Assembly (NCBI RefSeq): GCF_002557795.1
Contig: NZ_CP023777.1
Coordinates: 868,001 to 932,000 of the forward strand
Reading direction: 5' to 3'
Source: Chitinophaga caeni
Lineage (GTDB): Bacteria > Bacteroidota > Bacteroidia > Chitinophagales > Chitinophagaceae
DNA length: 64,000 bases
Of the stretch, positions 1 through 9,180 are shown piece by piece. Position numbers and translations under genes: made by a program. How positions within the stretch are numbered: position 1 is the stretch's first letter; each line of letters opens with the position of its first letter. The notes under the pieces were generated by a model, which was given only the letters and a program-made list of their open reading frames with translations, was not told the origin of the DNA and searched no databases.

Positions 1-1
1 T

Positions 2-190
2 CATTGCAAGGCCGAATTTTTAATGCCGGAACTAAAACACATTGATTATTTATGGCTGATAAAAGGCAATTATTACCAGGTTGATGATATCAAGAAATTG
101 ATTGACCAGGTTCGTAAATTAGAATTCGTCCAGCTTGTTTCTATAGTGGATATAAAGGATTTAAGAAATAGAATGAACCTAATTTTTTAG
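2..190 (+). CDS. C-terminal part of an IPExxDY-like family protein (5' end outside window)
   Basis: An open frame enters from the left edge and stops at 188-190, giving about 62 residues. It contains MPELKHIDYLWLIKG, which resembles the I-P-E-x-x-(x)-D-Y core that names a small protein family found in Bacteroidota, followed by a short helical tail. The function of that family is not known to me. The next gene starts 100 bp downstream on the same strand. The assignment rests on one short motif, so it is tentative; the frame being coding is more certain than the family name. Confidence 0.5.
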   Translation, partial: HCKAEFLMPELKHIDYLWLIKGNYYQVDDIKKLIDQVRKLEFVQLVSIVDIKDLRNRMNLIF

Positions 191-290
191 TATCTTTTCC
201 GTTCGTTTGATAAAGTATTGTATCTTTTTGATATAGATAGTATTTCGAATCCTTTTCCGATGGGATTCCTTCATCCCAAAATAATTCTTT

Positions 291-521
291 ATGTGGCAAG
301 AACAACGAGATCGCTTGTTTCGATCCTTTACGTTCAAGGACTTTAAAGAGGCGTTTGCCTTCATGACCAAGGTGGCTTTGATAGCCGAAAAGATGGATCA
401 TCATCCCAATTGGTCGAATGTATATAACAAGGTAGAAATATCTTTATCTACCCACGATGCCGGGGATACTGTAACTGATAAGGATCGGCGCCTCGCGAAA
501 GCGATCGATGAACTGGTTTAA
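291..521 (+). CDS. 4a-hydroxytetrahydrobiopterin dehydratase (pterin-4a-carbinolamine dehydratase)
   Basis: The 76-residue product matches the PCD/PhhB fold, which dehydrates 4a-hydroxytetrahydropterin after aromatic amino acid hydroxylation and recycles the pterin cofactor. Visible signature residues are EKMDHHPNW (His37, His38) and STHD (His55-Asp56), followed by the typical [14 protein letters not shown]-terminal helix. It is shorter than the usual 95-110 residues because the N-terminal strand is minimal; an in-frame stop just upstream (282-284) forces the ATG at 291. Its stop codon TAA shares its last base with the ATG of the downstream histidine kinase, so the two are probably translationally coupled. 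No phenylalanine hydroxylase gene lies in the window. Confidence 0.9.
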   Translation: MWQEQRDRLFRSFTFKDFKEAFAFMTKVALIAEKMDHHPNWSNVYNKVEISLSTHDAGDTVTDKDRRLAKAIDELV

Positions 522-2602
522 TGACTAATATTTCCCTACCTGTGCGATATTTATTCCTCATCTGCTGCTGCTTGGTTTTTGGTCAAATTTCATTGGCCCA
601 GGATACGGTGCGCATAGATGAAGGGCTGCATTACCCGGTAAACCTGCAAGATAATCTTCAAGCAATGGTTGACAGCAGCCACCGGGTCGACGCTACGCAG
701 ATCGATGAAAAATTATTCGCCACCCCAGCCGGCATTTTCCATGATGATAAGATCAGGGCTAACGGGAAAAGAGATTACTGGCTCCGTTTTTCTATCCACA
801 ACGCTACTGCATCCGAGCTCGATAATTACCTGTTTACTGGTTGGCACGATAAGTTATACTGGTATAAAAAAGATGTTTCAGGAAAATATCAGCTCCTGCA
901 AACTGCCGGGATGATGATGGATCCAACCGGGGTAAGACGATGGGACAACTTCGCGATGCCCGTGCAGGTCCCCCCCGGCGAAACCAGGACTTTCCTGCTA
1001 CATATCAAAAATTCATTTTATGTCGAGGCCGCTTTTTCACCAACTTTACATAACCCCTTAACGTATCAAAATTTTAAACACCGCGAATATGTAAAATACG
1101 ATTCCATGACGATCATTTATAATACGATGATCGGCATGTTATTGGCCTTGCTATGCATAACAATTATTAACTATACACAATTGCCGGATAGATCATCCTT
1201 ATTTTTCGCGGCATACCTTCTCGGGTTAATATTCATGTATGCATTGAGGATAGAGTTCCGGCCCTTCCAATTATCGTATTTCCACCGCTGGCCGATGCTG
1301 AAGTACTATGCAGATATCCCCGCCATTTTGTTTTGCTTTTTCATCGTGCACTTACTGTTTGGGAACAGTTTTCTTAGCCTGCGGGAACGTTACCCACTCA
1401 TGGGTAAGGTATTTAAAATAGCAGCCGTTCTTGCTACGGTTTTATTAATCATTACGGCAAGTTGCATTTATTTCGATCATTTCGATATAGCCGCCAACAT
1501 TTTTTCATATACATATTTCTCCAGCTTCGTACCATTAGTTATCGTGTTAATTGCGCTAACAAGGAGAACTAAGCACCACCCATTGGCAAGATTTTTTATA
1601 CTGGGTTCATTATGCCCTTATTTCGTTTCCGTTTACAGCTTCCTTTTCCTTCACCATGCTCCGAATGTAAGCGCGTTACCAGAACTCGCACCATCCCCTG
1701 CAACGCTTTCTGCCGGGGTAATATTACAGGCGCTCTTCTTTGCCGCGGGACTGAGCTACAGGAACAAGATGCTGCATCAAGATAAAACTAAGACACAGGA
1801 ATTATTGATAAAACAATTAAATAAAAATAAATCCTTACAAAGAAAGCTAAACGAACAACTAGAAGAACTCGTAAAAGAACAAACGACAGAAATTCTCAGG
1901 AAAAAACAGGAGCTGGAAGAGCAACGTAAATTACAGATGGAGATGGAATACGAGAAGAAGTTCTCTGAAATAGAACTGAAAGCCATCAGGGCACAAATCA
2001 ACCCCCATTTTATTTTCAACTGCCTCAACTCCATCCAGCTATTCGTGATGCAGAGAGATTACGAATACGCGCAAAAATACCTATCCGATTTCTCTTATCT
2101 TATCCGTAAAACCCTGGATTTCTCCCGTAGAAATTTCATCACCCTTTCCGATGAAATAGCTTACCTAAATACTTACCTCGGTTTGGAGAAGATGCGCTTT
2201 GAAAATAAAATGGAATACCAGGTCCTGGTGGAAAACAATATACCCATTTCAGAACTGGAAGTCCCCGCGATGTTATTACAACCCTATGTTGAAAACGCTG
2301 TAAAACACGGGATGAATAATGAACAGCAGGTTACAGGGATGTTATACATCAGGTTTCATTTGCTTCATAATGATATTTTAGAATGTATAATAGAAGATAA
2401 TGGTATCGGCATTGAACGAAGCAAAGCAATTCGTAACTTACATTCAAATCACCAATCTTCCGGTTTGGAGATCAGCCATAATAGGGCTGAAATTCTTAAT
2501 AAGATGTATAATACCGGTATCCAAATTGAAATAATAGATAAAAGTAGCCAAGAAAGTTCATGCACAGGTACATTGGTAAGGATATTGATACCGCAATTAT
2601 AA
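521..2602 (+). CDS. 7TM-DISM sensor histidine kinase, LytS/His_kinase type
   Basis: A 693-residue membrane sensor kinase. An N-terminal signal peptide (ending near LAQ) is followed by an extracytoplasmic 7TMR-DISM extracellular-2 type beta-domain (roughly residues 30-170), seven transmembrane helices (about 200-420), a coiled coil rich in K/E/Q (about 430-490) and a His_kinase plus HATPase module. The phosphoacceptor is His496 in QINPHFIFN; the N box LLQPYVENAVKHG and G box EDNGIGI are present. Kinases of this type pair with LytTR response regulators, and one follows 18 bp downstream. The start overlaps the preceding stop by one base. The ligand sensed by the DISM domain cannot be read from sequence. 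Confidence 0.93.
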   Translation: MTNISLPVRYLFLICCCLVFGQISLAQDTVRIDEGLHYPVNLQDNLQAMVDSSHRVDATQIDEKLFATPAGIFHDDKIRANGKRDYWLRFSIHNATASELDNYLFTGWHDKLYWYKKDVSGKYQLLQTAGMMMDPTGVRRWDNFAMPVQVPPGETRTFLLHIKNSFYVEAAFSPTLHNPLTYQNFKHREYVKYDSMTIIYNTMIGMLLALLCITIINYTQLPDRSSLFFAAYLLGLIFMYALRIEFRPFQLSYFHRWPMLKYYADIPAILFCFFIVHLLFGNSFLSLRERYPLMGKVFKIAAVLATVLLIITASCIYFDHFDIAANIFSYTYFSSFVPLVIVLIALTRRTKHHPLARFFILGSLCPYFVSVYSFLFLHHAPNVSALPELAPSPATLSAGVILQALFFAAGLSYRNKMLHQDKTKTQELLIKQLNKNKSLQRKLNEQLEELVKEQTTEILRKKQELEEQRKLQMEMEYEKKFSEIELKAIRAQINPHFIFNCLNSIQLFVMQRDYEYAQKYLSDFSYLIRKTLDFSRRNFITLSDEIAYLNTYLGLEKMRFENKMEYQVLVENNIPISELEVPAMLLQPYVENAVKHGMNNEQQVTGMLYIRFHLLHNDILECIIEDNGIGIERSKAIRNLHSNHQSSGLEISHNRAEILNKMYNTGIQIEIIDKSSQESSCTGTLVRILIPQL

Positions 2603-2620
2603 GACCCCAATATTGCCAAT

Positions 2621-3361
2621 ATGATTAAAGCCATTATTATAGACGATGAACGTAATAGCCGCGATATCATTTCTTTAATGTTAGCTAGGTATTGCCCGCA
2701 GATCGAGGTGGTTTCCATGGCCTCCAATTGTAAAGAAGGTATCGAACACATCAAGATTCACCGTCCACAACTGGTTTTTCTTGATCTCGAAATGCCCGAT
2801 GGCACCGGCTTCGATGTATTGAACGGCGCCTACGATGGTTCTTTCGAAGCTGTTTTCGTAACCGCATTCGAAAAACGTTTCCTGCATGCCATACGCTTTA
2901 GCGAGATCGCTTTAATGCTTAAACCGATCGACAAAGAAAGCCTCGTTCAAACTGTCGGCCAAGTTGAAGAAAGGTTGGCCAATAAAATGGAAAGTAAGCG
3001 CTATGATGCATTGCTTAAAAATTTCGATCCTCATGCGCCTTATCCCCGTTACCTTATTAGCACACAAGCGGATGGGCAAGAAAATTGTATACCGGTAAAT
3101 AAGATTGACTATATAGAAAACAACGGGGAATACGCTTTCATACACCTTGCCGATGCCGGCACGATCCGCACTACTAAAAGCTTCCGATATTATGCGGAAC
3201 TGTTCTCGCACATGGGCTTTTACCAGGTCAATAATACGCAGCTCGTACAACTTTCACATGTCAAAAAACTTGATAGCAGTAATTTTTTACATCTAAAAAG
3301 TGGTACAAAATTGGAGGTTACCGATCGTAGAAGGAAAGATTTGATCAGCCAATTAAAATAA
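2621..3361 (+). CDS. LytTR family response regulator
   Basis: A 246-residue two-domain regulator. The receiver domain (1-120) carries the acidic pair near the start (IDDERNS), the phosphoacceptor Asp55 in FLDLEMPDGTGFDV and Lys in MLKPID. The C-terminal LytTR DNA-binding domain (about 140-246) starts at the ISTQADGQENCIPV strand and includes IDYIENNGEY and the FYQVNNTQLVQLSHVKKL motif typical of the family. It lies directly behind a cognate LytS-type kinase and should be its output. LytTR proteins bind paired 9-bp direct repeats about 21-22 bp apart; three such pairs occur elsewhere in this window (17250-17279, 33418-33447, 33797-33826). That this protein is the one that binds them is only a hypothesis. 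Confidence 0.95.
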   Translation: MIKAIIIDDERNSRDIISLMLARYCPQIEVVSMASNCKEGIEHIKIHRPQLVFLDLEMPDGTGFDVLNGAYDGSFEAVFVTAFEKRFLHAIRFSEIALMLKPIDKESLVQTVGQVEERLANKMESKRYDALLKNFDPHAPYPRYLISTQADGQENCIPVNKIDYIENNGEYAFIHLADAGTIRTTKSFRYYAELFSHMGFYQVNNTQLVQLSHVKKLDSSNFLHLKSGTKLEVTDRRRKDLISQLK

Positions 3362-3450
3362 ATTCCATACAGTTCTGGCAATTATGTAATAACTTTTCAA
3401 TGAATAATCACATATTTGCAGCTCAACACCTATAACAATTACATACACTT

Positions 3451-4059
3451 ATGGCGGTGCAAGATCAGAAAAGAAAACTTATTATCGATGCAGCGGTCAA
3501 ACGCTTCCAACGTTACGGTTTAGCTAAAACTACGATGGAAGAGATTGCCAGGGATCTTGATATATCCAAAGGCTCTTTATATTATTATTTCGCTGATAAA
3601 GATAGTATTTACGTTGCCGCCATCGAACAGATTGTAAATACCGTTTTTGAAGATATTAGCGCTTTCACGAAAACAACTTCCTCGATGAAAGCCGTACAGG
3701 AACGATACCAGATGTTAAAGGAAAAAGTACTGTCCGACTACCATTTCCTATTCGGCATCCACGAATGGATTTCGGATCGCCCTTCATCATTGATGCGGCA
3801 AGTAAGCGATTTGGTAGAACAATCGGAAATTCAATTTTTAAGCCAATGGATCGAGAAAGGGCAGGCTTTGGGAGAGGTTTCTAAAGAACATGATCCCGGA
3901 AAAGTAGCAATGATACTCGCCGGCACCTTATTCGGAAACTGGGTGGTTTGGTGTAAGAGGCAGGGCAACGAATTGGATCTTCAAAACCGGGAAAAATTGC
4001 AGGAGTATATGCAATTGGAAAATACCTTGTTGAATATATTTTTCCGGGGATTGCGATAA
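3451..4059 (+). CDS. TetR/AcrR family transcriptional regulator
   Basis: A 202-residue regulator with an N-terminal TetR helix-turn-helix: AAVKRFQRYGLAKTTMEEIA, then DLDISKGSLYYYFADKDSIY (residues about 13-55). The C-terminal all-helical ligand domain has no diagnostic motif. A -7-like element CATATTTG lies at 3411-3418, 33 bp upstream of the ATG. No efflux pump or enzyme gene is adjacent, so its target is not evident; the gene sits between a two-component system and the convergent rho gene. Confidence 0.9.
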   Translation: MAVQDQKRKLIIDAAVKRFQRYGLAKTTMEEIARDLDISKGSLYYYFADKDSIYVAAIEQIVNTVFEDISAFTKTTSSMKAVQERYQMLKEKVLSDYHFLFGIHEWISDRPSSLMRQVSDLVEQSEIQFLSQWIEKGQALGEVSKEHDPGKVAMILAGTLFGNWVVWCKRQGNELDLQNREKLQEYMQLENTLLNIFFRGLR

Positions 4060-4111
4060 AAATCACGGGATGATTTTTGCCCTTATAAACTTATAAATGA
4101 GTCATCATAAA

Positions 4112-4147
4112 ACGGGAAGAGACAAGTCATGCCTTGTCTCTTCCCGT
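4112..4147 (-). terminator. Perfect 15-bp palindrome, probable rho terminator
   Basis: ACGGGAAGAGACAAG (4112-4126) pairs perfectly with 4133-4147 around a 6-nt loop. On the minus strand it follows the rho stop and runs into TTTT. The core AGAGACAAG/CTTGTCTCT also resembles a REP-like palindrome seen at 42174-42304, so it may be a recruited repeat. Confidence 0.7.
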
Positions 4148-4173
4148 GTATAAAGTCATATATAAAACCGATC

Positions 4174-5883
4174 TTACCGGTTCATCGTTGTCAAGAATTC
4201 TTCGTTGCTTCTCGTGCCGCGCATATGCTGCAACATAAATTGCATCGATTCTTCGGTATTCATATCTGCCAAGTGATTGCGCAGGATATGAACACGGGAT
4301 AACACCTCTCTATCCAACAGTAAGTCATCCCTACGGGTAGAAGAAGCTACCACATCAATAGCAGGGAAGATACGCCTGTTAGCTAAGCGGCGATCCAATT
4401 GCAATTCCATGTTACCGGTACCTTTAAACTCTTCGAAGATCACCTCATCCATTTTGGAGCCGGTGTCAATCAAGGCTGTAGCCAGTATGGTAAGGGAACC
4501 ACCGTTTTCGATCTTACGGGCAGCGCCGAAGAATTGTTTCGGTTTCTGCATCGCGTTAGCTTCCACACCACCGCTCAATACTTTACCGGAAGCAGGAGCC
4601 ACGGTATTGTGGGCACGTGCCAGGCGGGTGATGGAATCTAATAAGATCACAACATCGTGGCCGCATTCTACCAACCGTTTTGCTTTTTGCAAGGCGATAG
4701 CAGATACTTTTACGTGTTTTTCAGCCGGTTCATCGAAAGTAGAAGCGATCACTTCCGCTTTGACGCTACGCTCCATATCGGTTACCTCTTCAGGACGCTC
4801 ATCGATCAAAACCACCATCAGGTAAACTTCGGGGTGGTTGGTAGCGATCGCGTTAGCCACTTCTTTCAGCAACATGGTTTTACCAACTTTCGGTTGCGCT
4901 ACGATCAAACCACGTTGCCCTTTACCGATCGGGGTAAACAGGTCCATGATACGGGTTGAGTAGTTATTTTGAGTAGTGGTAAGCGTGAATTTTTCGAATG
5001 GGAACAGCGGTGTTAAGTAATCGAAAGGAACGCGGTCGCGCACTTCATCCGGGCGTTTGCCATTGATGGTTTCCACTTTCAGTAAGGCGAAATATTTTTC
5101 ACCTTCTTTGGGTGGGCGAACAGCGCCTTTCACCGTATCCCCGGTCTTCAAACCGAATAATTTGATTTGGGAAGGAGATACGTAAATATCGTCTGGGGAA
5201 CTGAGGTAATTGTAATCGGAGGAACGTAAGAACCCATAGCCATCAGGCATCATTTCCAATACGCCTTCACTAACGATTACGCCGTCAAATTCAATATTAA
5301 AAGAGGATTCCCTTTTTCCAAATTTTTGCTTTTGTTGAGCAACCGGTTCTTCCACCGGGCTAGCCTCTTCTGTCGCGGCAGGAAGATCTTCGAAAGCCGA
5401 AAGATCTACGATCGGTTCATCATCTTCTTCCTCCTCTACTTCTTCCACGGCTTCTTCTTCACCCGTGAGGGCCGGCAAAATGATATCTTCATCGTCATCA
5501 AAAGTCAGGGAAGGTATATCAAGATCGATATCGAGGTCTAACACGCGTTTTTTAGGTGCTTCGCTAGCTTTGGTTTCCTTTTTTTCTTTCTCCTCTTCCT
5601 TAGCAGCAGTTTTGCTGGCAGCAGGCTTACGTCCTCTTTTGGGTTTTTCTTCCTCTTCCGTAGCGGGTTGTTCTTCTTTCTTCGTTGTTGTTTTACGCTT
5701 CCTGGTCTTTTTCTCTTCACCTTCCTGCTGATCTTCAGAAGCCATTACTGCTTGTTTATCAAGGATTTTGTAGATTAAGGATTGCTTATCAAGTTTCTTC
5801 GCGTTTGGAATGTCGATTTTTTCTGCTATATCAAGCAGTTCAGGAACGAGCATGTCGTTCAGTTGTAAGATGTCGTACATCAT
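4174..5883 (-). CDS. rho: Transcription termination factor Rho with long disordered insertion
   Basis: Hexameric RNA-dependent ATPase that ends transcription. Order of parts: Rho N/SAP-like helical domain (first ~45 residues, [21 protein letters not shown]), then roughly 160 residues of low-complexity charged sequence (K/R/E-rich, then D/E-rich), a cold-shock RNA-binding domain ([16 protein letters not shown]...) and the RecA-like ATPase with Walker A QPKVGKT near residue 335 and [14 protein letters not shown]. Total about 569 residues versus about 420 in E. coli; Bacteroidota Rho commonly has such an insertion. An upstream in-frame TTG (5895) exists, but homologues start at MYDILQ, so ATG 5883 or 5880 is preferred. 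A promoter at 6271-6278 implies a long leader. Confidence 0.97.
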   Translation of the reverse strand: MMYDILQLNDMLVPELLDIAEKIDIPNAKKLDKQSLIYKILDKQAVMASEDQQEGEEKKTRKRKTTTKKEEQPATEEEEKPKRGRKPAASKTAAKEEEKEKKETKASEAPKKRVLDLDIDLDIPSLTFDDDEDIILPALTGEEEAVEEVEEEEDDEPIVDLSAFEDLPAATEEASPVEEPVAQQKQKFGKRESSFNIEFDGVIVSEGVLEMMPDGYGFLRSSDYNYLSSPDDIYVSPSQIKLFGLKTGDTVKGAVRPPKEGEKYFALLKVETINGKRPDEVRDRVPFDYLTPLFPFEKFTLTTTQNNYSTRIMDLFTPIGKGQRGLIVAQPKVGKTMLLKEVANAIATNHPEVYLMVVLIDERPEEVTDMERSVKAEVIASTFDEPAEKHVKVSAIALQKAKRLVECGHDVVILLDSITRLARAHNTVAPASGKVLSGGVEANAMQKPKQFFGAARKIENGGSLTILATALIDTGSKMDEVIFEEFKGTGNMELQLDRRLANRRIFPAIDVVASSTRRDDLLLDREVLSRVHILRNHLADMNTEESMQFMLQHMRGTRSNEEFLTTMNR

Positions 5884-5895
5884 CTGAGTTGTCAA

Positions 5896-6264
5896 ATTTT
5901 AGAAGTATTGTGAGGCGGGTACCACAGCATACCAACATCCACCAATTATGAATAATTGTTTTCCTTCAATTAAAAAAGTTTGGTCATTAAATTTAGTAGG
6001 GATCACTTGAGTTAAGGACTGCTGATGAAGATGGCAAAAGAAACATTACTTAATCAGGCAGATTAGAGCACAAGATTAAAACAAGTTTTAGATTTATCCA
6101 AAAAAATATTATACGAACAAGCTCCACCTTTCTATAATTAACATTTTTTTGGACTATATTGTTGGAATCAGTGCTGATTAACTCGAGTTGGTAGTATATT
6201 ATGGCTATTTGCTTAGCTTTTTATACCCCTCGGAAACTGTGGGTTTCCTTTTTTGATCGCGGGT
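5896..6264 (-). promoter_or_regulatory. Putative ~370-nt 5' leader of rho
   Basis: Between the minus-strand -7 element TATATTTG (6271-6278) and the rho start there are about 370 nt without an open frame of note. A short stem (GGAAAC/GTTTCC, 6232-6237 with 6243-6248) lies near the predicted 5' end. Rho genes in other bacteria are autoregulated through their leaders; whether this one is cannot be seen from sequence. On the plus strand the same stem is followed by TTTTTT and could act as a terminator in that direction. Confidence 0.5.
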
Positions 6265-6270
6265 TACCTG

Positions 6271-6278
6271 CAAATATA
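6271..6278 (-). promoter_or_regulatory. -7 promoter element for rho
   Basis: On the minus strand the sequence is TATATTTG, an exact match to the Bacteroidota TAnnTTTG element. It points toward rho. Confidence 0.6.
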
Positions 6279-6354
6279 GCAATTTCTAGGCCAATTTAAC
6301 AAATTTCTTCGCTTTTTCGTCGTAACTCCTACTATTACAATAGTTGAGATTTGC

Positions 6355-6362
6355 TATTTTTG
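6355..6362 (+). promoter_or_regulatory. -7 promoter element for asnS
   Basis: TATTTTTG followed by CAG, an exact TAnnTTTG match, 32 bp upstream of the asnS ATG. Confidence 0.7.
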
Positions 6363-6393
6363 CAGTCCTTAAAACTTTTATAAAACTTTATTT

Positions 6394-7830
6394 ATGAGCC
6401 AAAGAGTTAAGATTAAACAGCTCCTGAGCAATGAAGCTGTGCAGTATGAAACAACGGTTAAGGGTTGGGTGCGCACTTTCCGCAGCAACCGGTTTATAGC
6501 GTTAAATGATGGCTCTACTAATAATAATTTGCAAATCGTAGTAGATTTTGAAAATATGGATCCTGCCACTTTGAAAAGGATCACCACGGGCGCTGCCATC
6601 AGCGCTACCGGTACCATCGTTCCTTCCCTCGGCTCCGGCCAAAAGGTGGAAATGCAGGCCAAAAACATTGAAATCCTGGGCGATAGCGACCCGGAAACAT
6701 ACCCGCTACAACCCAAGAAACACAGCCTTGAATTTTTAAGGGAAATCGCCCACCTCAGGTTCCGTACCGCTACTTTCGGCGCCGTGTTCCGCGTGCGGCA
6801 CACCCTCGCTTACGCTGTGCATAAGTTCTTTAACGACAAGGGTTTTGTTTATTTACATACCCCTATCGTAACGGCATCCGATGCCGAAGGTGCAGGGGAG
6901 ATGTTCCGCGTCACCACCCTCGATCCCATCAACCCGCCACTTACCGATGAAGGACAGGTTGACTTCAAGGAAGATTTCTTCGGCCGCGCTACCAACTTAA
7001 CGGTTTCCGGGCAACTCGAAGGTGAGCTGGGCGCCATGGCTCTCAGCGATATATACACATTCGGCCCCACTTTCCGCGCAGAAAATTCCAACACCGCGAG
7101 GCACTTGGCCGAATTCTGGATGATAGAACCGGAAATGGCGTTTTACGACCTCGAGGACAATATGAACCTCGCTGAAGAATTTATCAAGTTCGTTGTCGGT
7201 TACGCCTTGGAACACAACCGCGATGACATCGAGTTCTTAGCTCAGCGTTTGGTAGAAGAAGAAAAACAAAAACCGCAGGCAGAACGCAGCGAGATGGGGT
7301 TGGTAGAAAAACTGGAATTTGTATTACACAACCAGTTCGAAAGAATTACTTATACCCAGGCAATTGATATCCTGAAAAATAGCAAGCCTAACAAAAATAA
7401 AAAATTCCAATACCCGGTAAACGATTGGGGTACGGACTTGCAAAGTGAACACGAACGTTACCTGGTCGAAAAACATTTCAAAAAACCGGTAATTATCACG
7501 GACTATCCAGCGGCTATCAAATCATTTTACATGAAACAAAATGATGATGGTAATACGGTTCGCGCTATGGACATCCTGTTCCCAGGCATCGGTGAAATCG
7601 TAGGCGGCTCACAAAGGGAAGAGAATTATGATAAACTGGTTGCCAAAATGGAAGCATTGAATCTCCCGGTTGAGGAAATGTATTGGTATCTCGACACCCG
7701 CAGGTTCGGATCTGCCGTACATAGCGGCTTCGGGCTAGGTTTCGAAAGGCTGATCTTGTTCGTTACCGGAATGACTAACATCCGCGACGTAATACCTTTC
7801 CCCAGGACGCCAAAAAATGCAGAATTTTAA
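6394..7830 (+). CDS. asnS: Asparaginyl-tRNA synthetase
   Basis: A 478-residue class IIb aminoacyl-tRNA synthetase that charges tRNA-Asn. The N-terminal OB-fold anticodon-binding domain (about 1-110; [20 protein letters not shown]) is followed by the class II catalytic core with motif 2 [20 protein letters not shown] and motif 3 [15 protein letters not shown], the latter near the C-terminus. [11 protein letters not shown] and the HNRDD region fit AsnRS rather than AspRS. The promoter element at 6355 and the terminator at 7859 suggest a monocistronic unit, divergent from rho. Confidence 0.97.
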   Translation: MSQRVKIKQLLSNEAVQYETTVKGWVRTFRSNRFIALNDGSTNNNLQIVVDFENMDPATLKRITTGAAISATGTIVPSLGSGQKVEMQAKNIEILGDSDPETYPLQPKKHSLEFLREIAHLRFRTATFGAVFRVRHTLAYAVHKFFNDKGFVYLHTPIVTASDAEGAGEMFRVTTLDPINPPLTDEGQVDFKEDFFGRATNLTVSGQLEGELGAMALSDIYTFGPTFRAENSNTARHLAEFWMIEPEMAFYDLEDNMNLAEEFIKFVVGYALEHNRDDIEFLAQRLVEEEKQKPQAERSEMGLVEKLEFVLHNQFERITYTQAIDILKNSKPNKNKKFQYPVNDWGTDLQSEHERYLVEKHFKKPVIITDYPAAIKSFYMKQNDDGNTVRAMDILFPGIGEIVGGSQREENYDKLVAKMEALNLPVEEMYWYLDTRRFGSAVHSGFGLGFERLILFVTGMTNIRDVIPFPRTPKNAEF

Positions 7831-7858
7831 GCTATAAGTCAGTATAAAATTTTAATTT

Positions 7859-7895
7859 TACCCCGTATGGATTCTCCAGTACGGGGTATTTTTTT
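7859..7895 (+). terminator. Intrinsic terminator of asnS
   Basis: TACCCCGTA (7859-7867) pairs with TACGGGGTA (7880-7888), followed by seven T. Confidence 0.9.
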
Positions 7896-7973
7896 ATCCC
7901 TTATTTTATAGGCACTCATCCCGGTCGGAGCGAAAAATACTAGCTTTTTTTCACACCTTACAACCTGTTGACG

Positions 7974-8414
7974 ATGAAACAATTGTTTTATACCCTCTTG
8001 ATATGTTTGGGCATCGTTATCCCCGCAACAGCCCAACAAAATAAAAATAAGGTACCCAGTGAAATCGTGCAAAATTTCACGGAGAAGTACCCGGATGTAA
8101 AACCCGGTAAATGGGAAAGCATCACCTACAACCGCTGGCAAGTTTCTTTCCGCCAAGACAATAAGCGCAAACTTGCCCGTTTTAACCAGTCCGGCGAATG
8201 GATGGAAGAGGAATATACCATCTCTGCAAAGGATTTGCCCCCGGCAGTACAAACTGCCATCGACCGGCAACATACCGGCGATGTATTGAAAAACGCCGCT
8301 AAAATTAACTCCGCCTTACACAATATTTATTATAAACTCACCTTCCAAGAAAAGAAAAAAATTATTACAAACCTTTATACACCCAGCGGCGAATTGTTTA
8401 CTATATTAATGTGA
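7974..8414 (+). CDS. Secreted PepSY-like (putative beta-lactamase-inhibitor-like) protein
   Basis: A 146-residue exported protein. An N-terminal signal peptide (MKQLFYTLLICLGIVIPATAQ) precedes a compact domain with VPSEIVQNFTEKYPDVKPGKWE and a second copy-like segment (LPPAVQTAIDRQH...), the pattern of the PepSY-like DUF2874 fold common in Bacteroidota periplasms. Function is not established for this group. An upstream in-frame TTG at 7968 is possible but ATG 7974 begins the signal peptide. A related protein is encoded at 14825-15280. The terminator of asnS separates it from its upstream neighbour. Confidence 0.8.
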   Translation: MKQLFYTLLICLGIVIPATAQQNKNKVPSEIVQNFTEKYPDVKPGKWESITYNRWQVSFRQDNKRKLARFNQSGEWMEEEYTISAKDLPPAVQTAIDRQHTGDVLKNAAKINSALHNIYYKLTFQEKKKIITNLYTPSGELFTILM

Positions 8415-8692
8415 TGCTTTTATTGATATATTGAATGAATCACCCGGGGTTGACATAATATTTTTGTAATCAACATTGTGCTGCTATCCAACAGTAGTTG
8501 CGACGCTCCGTTCATCTCCCCCATACTATTTAGCATTAAATCGATATGACCAAAAGAACAGGGAACTGATCCGCATTCTGCATGCCGTTTGTTTGTTTAG
8601 ATACAATAATGCAGTAATCTACACGCTTATAATTCAGCGGCATATAAACATATTTTTCTGCCAAACCTTCCACAGTTCAACATTTAAAAAGA

Positions 8693-9014
8693 ATCATTGT
8701 TATCCGACTAAAATTGCATCCAATTTACTTGAATTCCTTACCTGGTCAAGGATATAAGCGAATGATGATCTATTCAGCCCCGCCAAGAATACCGTGTATC
8801 TACGCACTGTTAATAGCGAACGGTAGCTGGTCCATACAGTAGTACAAAAGCTGGATCGAGCGATCAAATTGGCGGCCGTAATGGCCAATTTGTGCCCTTT
8901 TTTGGTGCTTTTTTGGGCAAGCAAAAAAGTACAAGAAACGAGCAGATGAACATTGAATCGAACTATTGAGGGATCAAAAGTTCTCACGGTTTAAATTTAG
9001 TCGGACAATAATGA
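8693..9014 (+). repeat. MITE-like element, copy 1
   Basis: A 322-bp element bounded by imperfect terminal inverted repeats: TCATTGTTATCCGACTAAAA at the left and the reverse complement of TTTAGTCGGACAATAATGA at the right. It is flanked on both sides by AAAAGAA, a possible 7-bp target duplication. An inverted, diverged copy sits at 21944-22255 and a truncated copy at about 33160-33256. No transposase frame is present, so it would be non-autonomous. Confidence 0.75.
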
Positions 9015-9117
9015 AAAAGAAAAAAATTTCAAGCTTATTTATGGAATCTTGAAAAGATCAACATCTATATAGCATAGAAAAGGATGACAAGTATACAATG
9101 TGTGTGTACCAATGGAA

Positions 9118-9144
9118 CAGCGATGGGTATCGTTCCCATCGCTG
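9118..9144 (+). promoter_or_regulatory. Hairpin upstream of exbD
   Basis: CAGCGATGGG (9118-9127) and CCCATCGCTG (9135-9144) form a perfect 10-bp stem around a 7-nt loop, 36 bp before the chosen exbD start. It could be a leader structure or a terminator protecting exbD from upstream transcription. Confidence 0.5.
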
Positions 9145-9180
9145 GAATTTAAATCCGTTTTTCAACCAAAAACCTTAGCT

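Larger units (their letters stand above)
8415..9180. other. Gene-free interval holding a MITE-like repeat and a hairpin
   Basis: No convincing gene. A TATTTTTG promoter-like element at 8459-8466 has no obvious gene behind it. The MITE-like repeat occupies 8693-9014, and a strong hairpin lies at 9118-9144 before exbD. Short open frames here look accidental: no signal, no recognisable motif, repeat-derived composition. Confidence 0.6.

Noticed and set aside
4409..4825. Long open frame opposite rho
   Set aside because: Shadow frame of a highly conserved gene on the other strand; no independent signal.
8476..8757. Open frame behind a TATTTTTG element
   Set aside because: Composition and lack of motif look random, and its end lies inside the MITE-like repeat.
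8700..8987. Open frame of 95 codons on the minus strand inside the MITE-like repeat
   Set aside because: The inverted copy at 21.9 kb only keeps parts of it with a frameshift, and it has no protein features; it is repeat sequence.
9100..9180. N-terminal extension of exbD
   Set aside because: It crosses a perfect hairpin and resembles no ExbD N-terminus; the start at 9181 fits the family.
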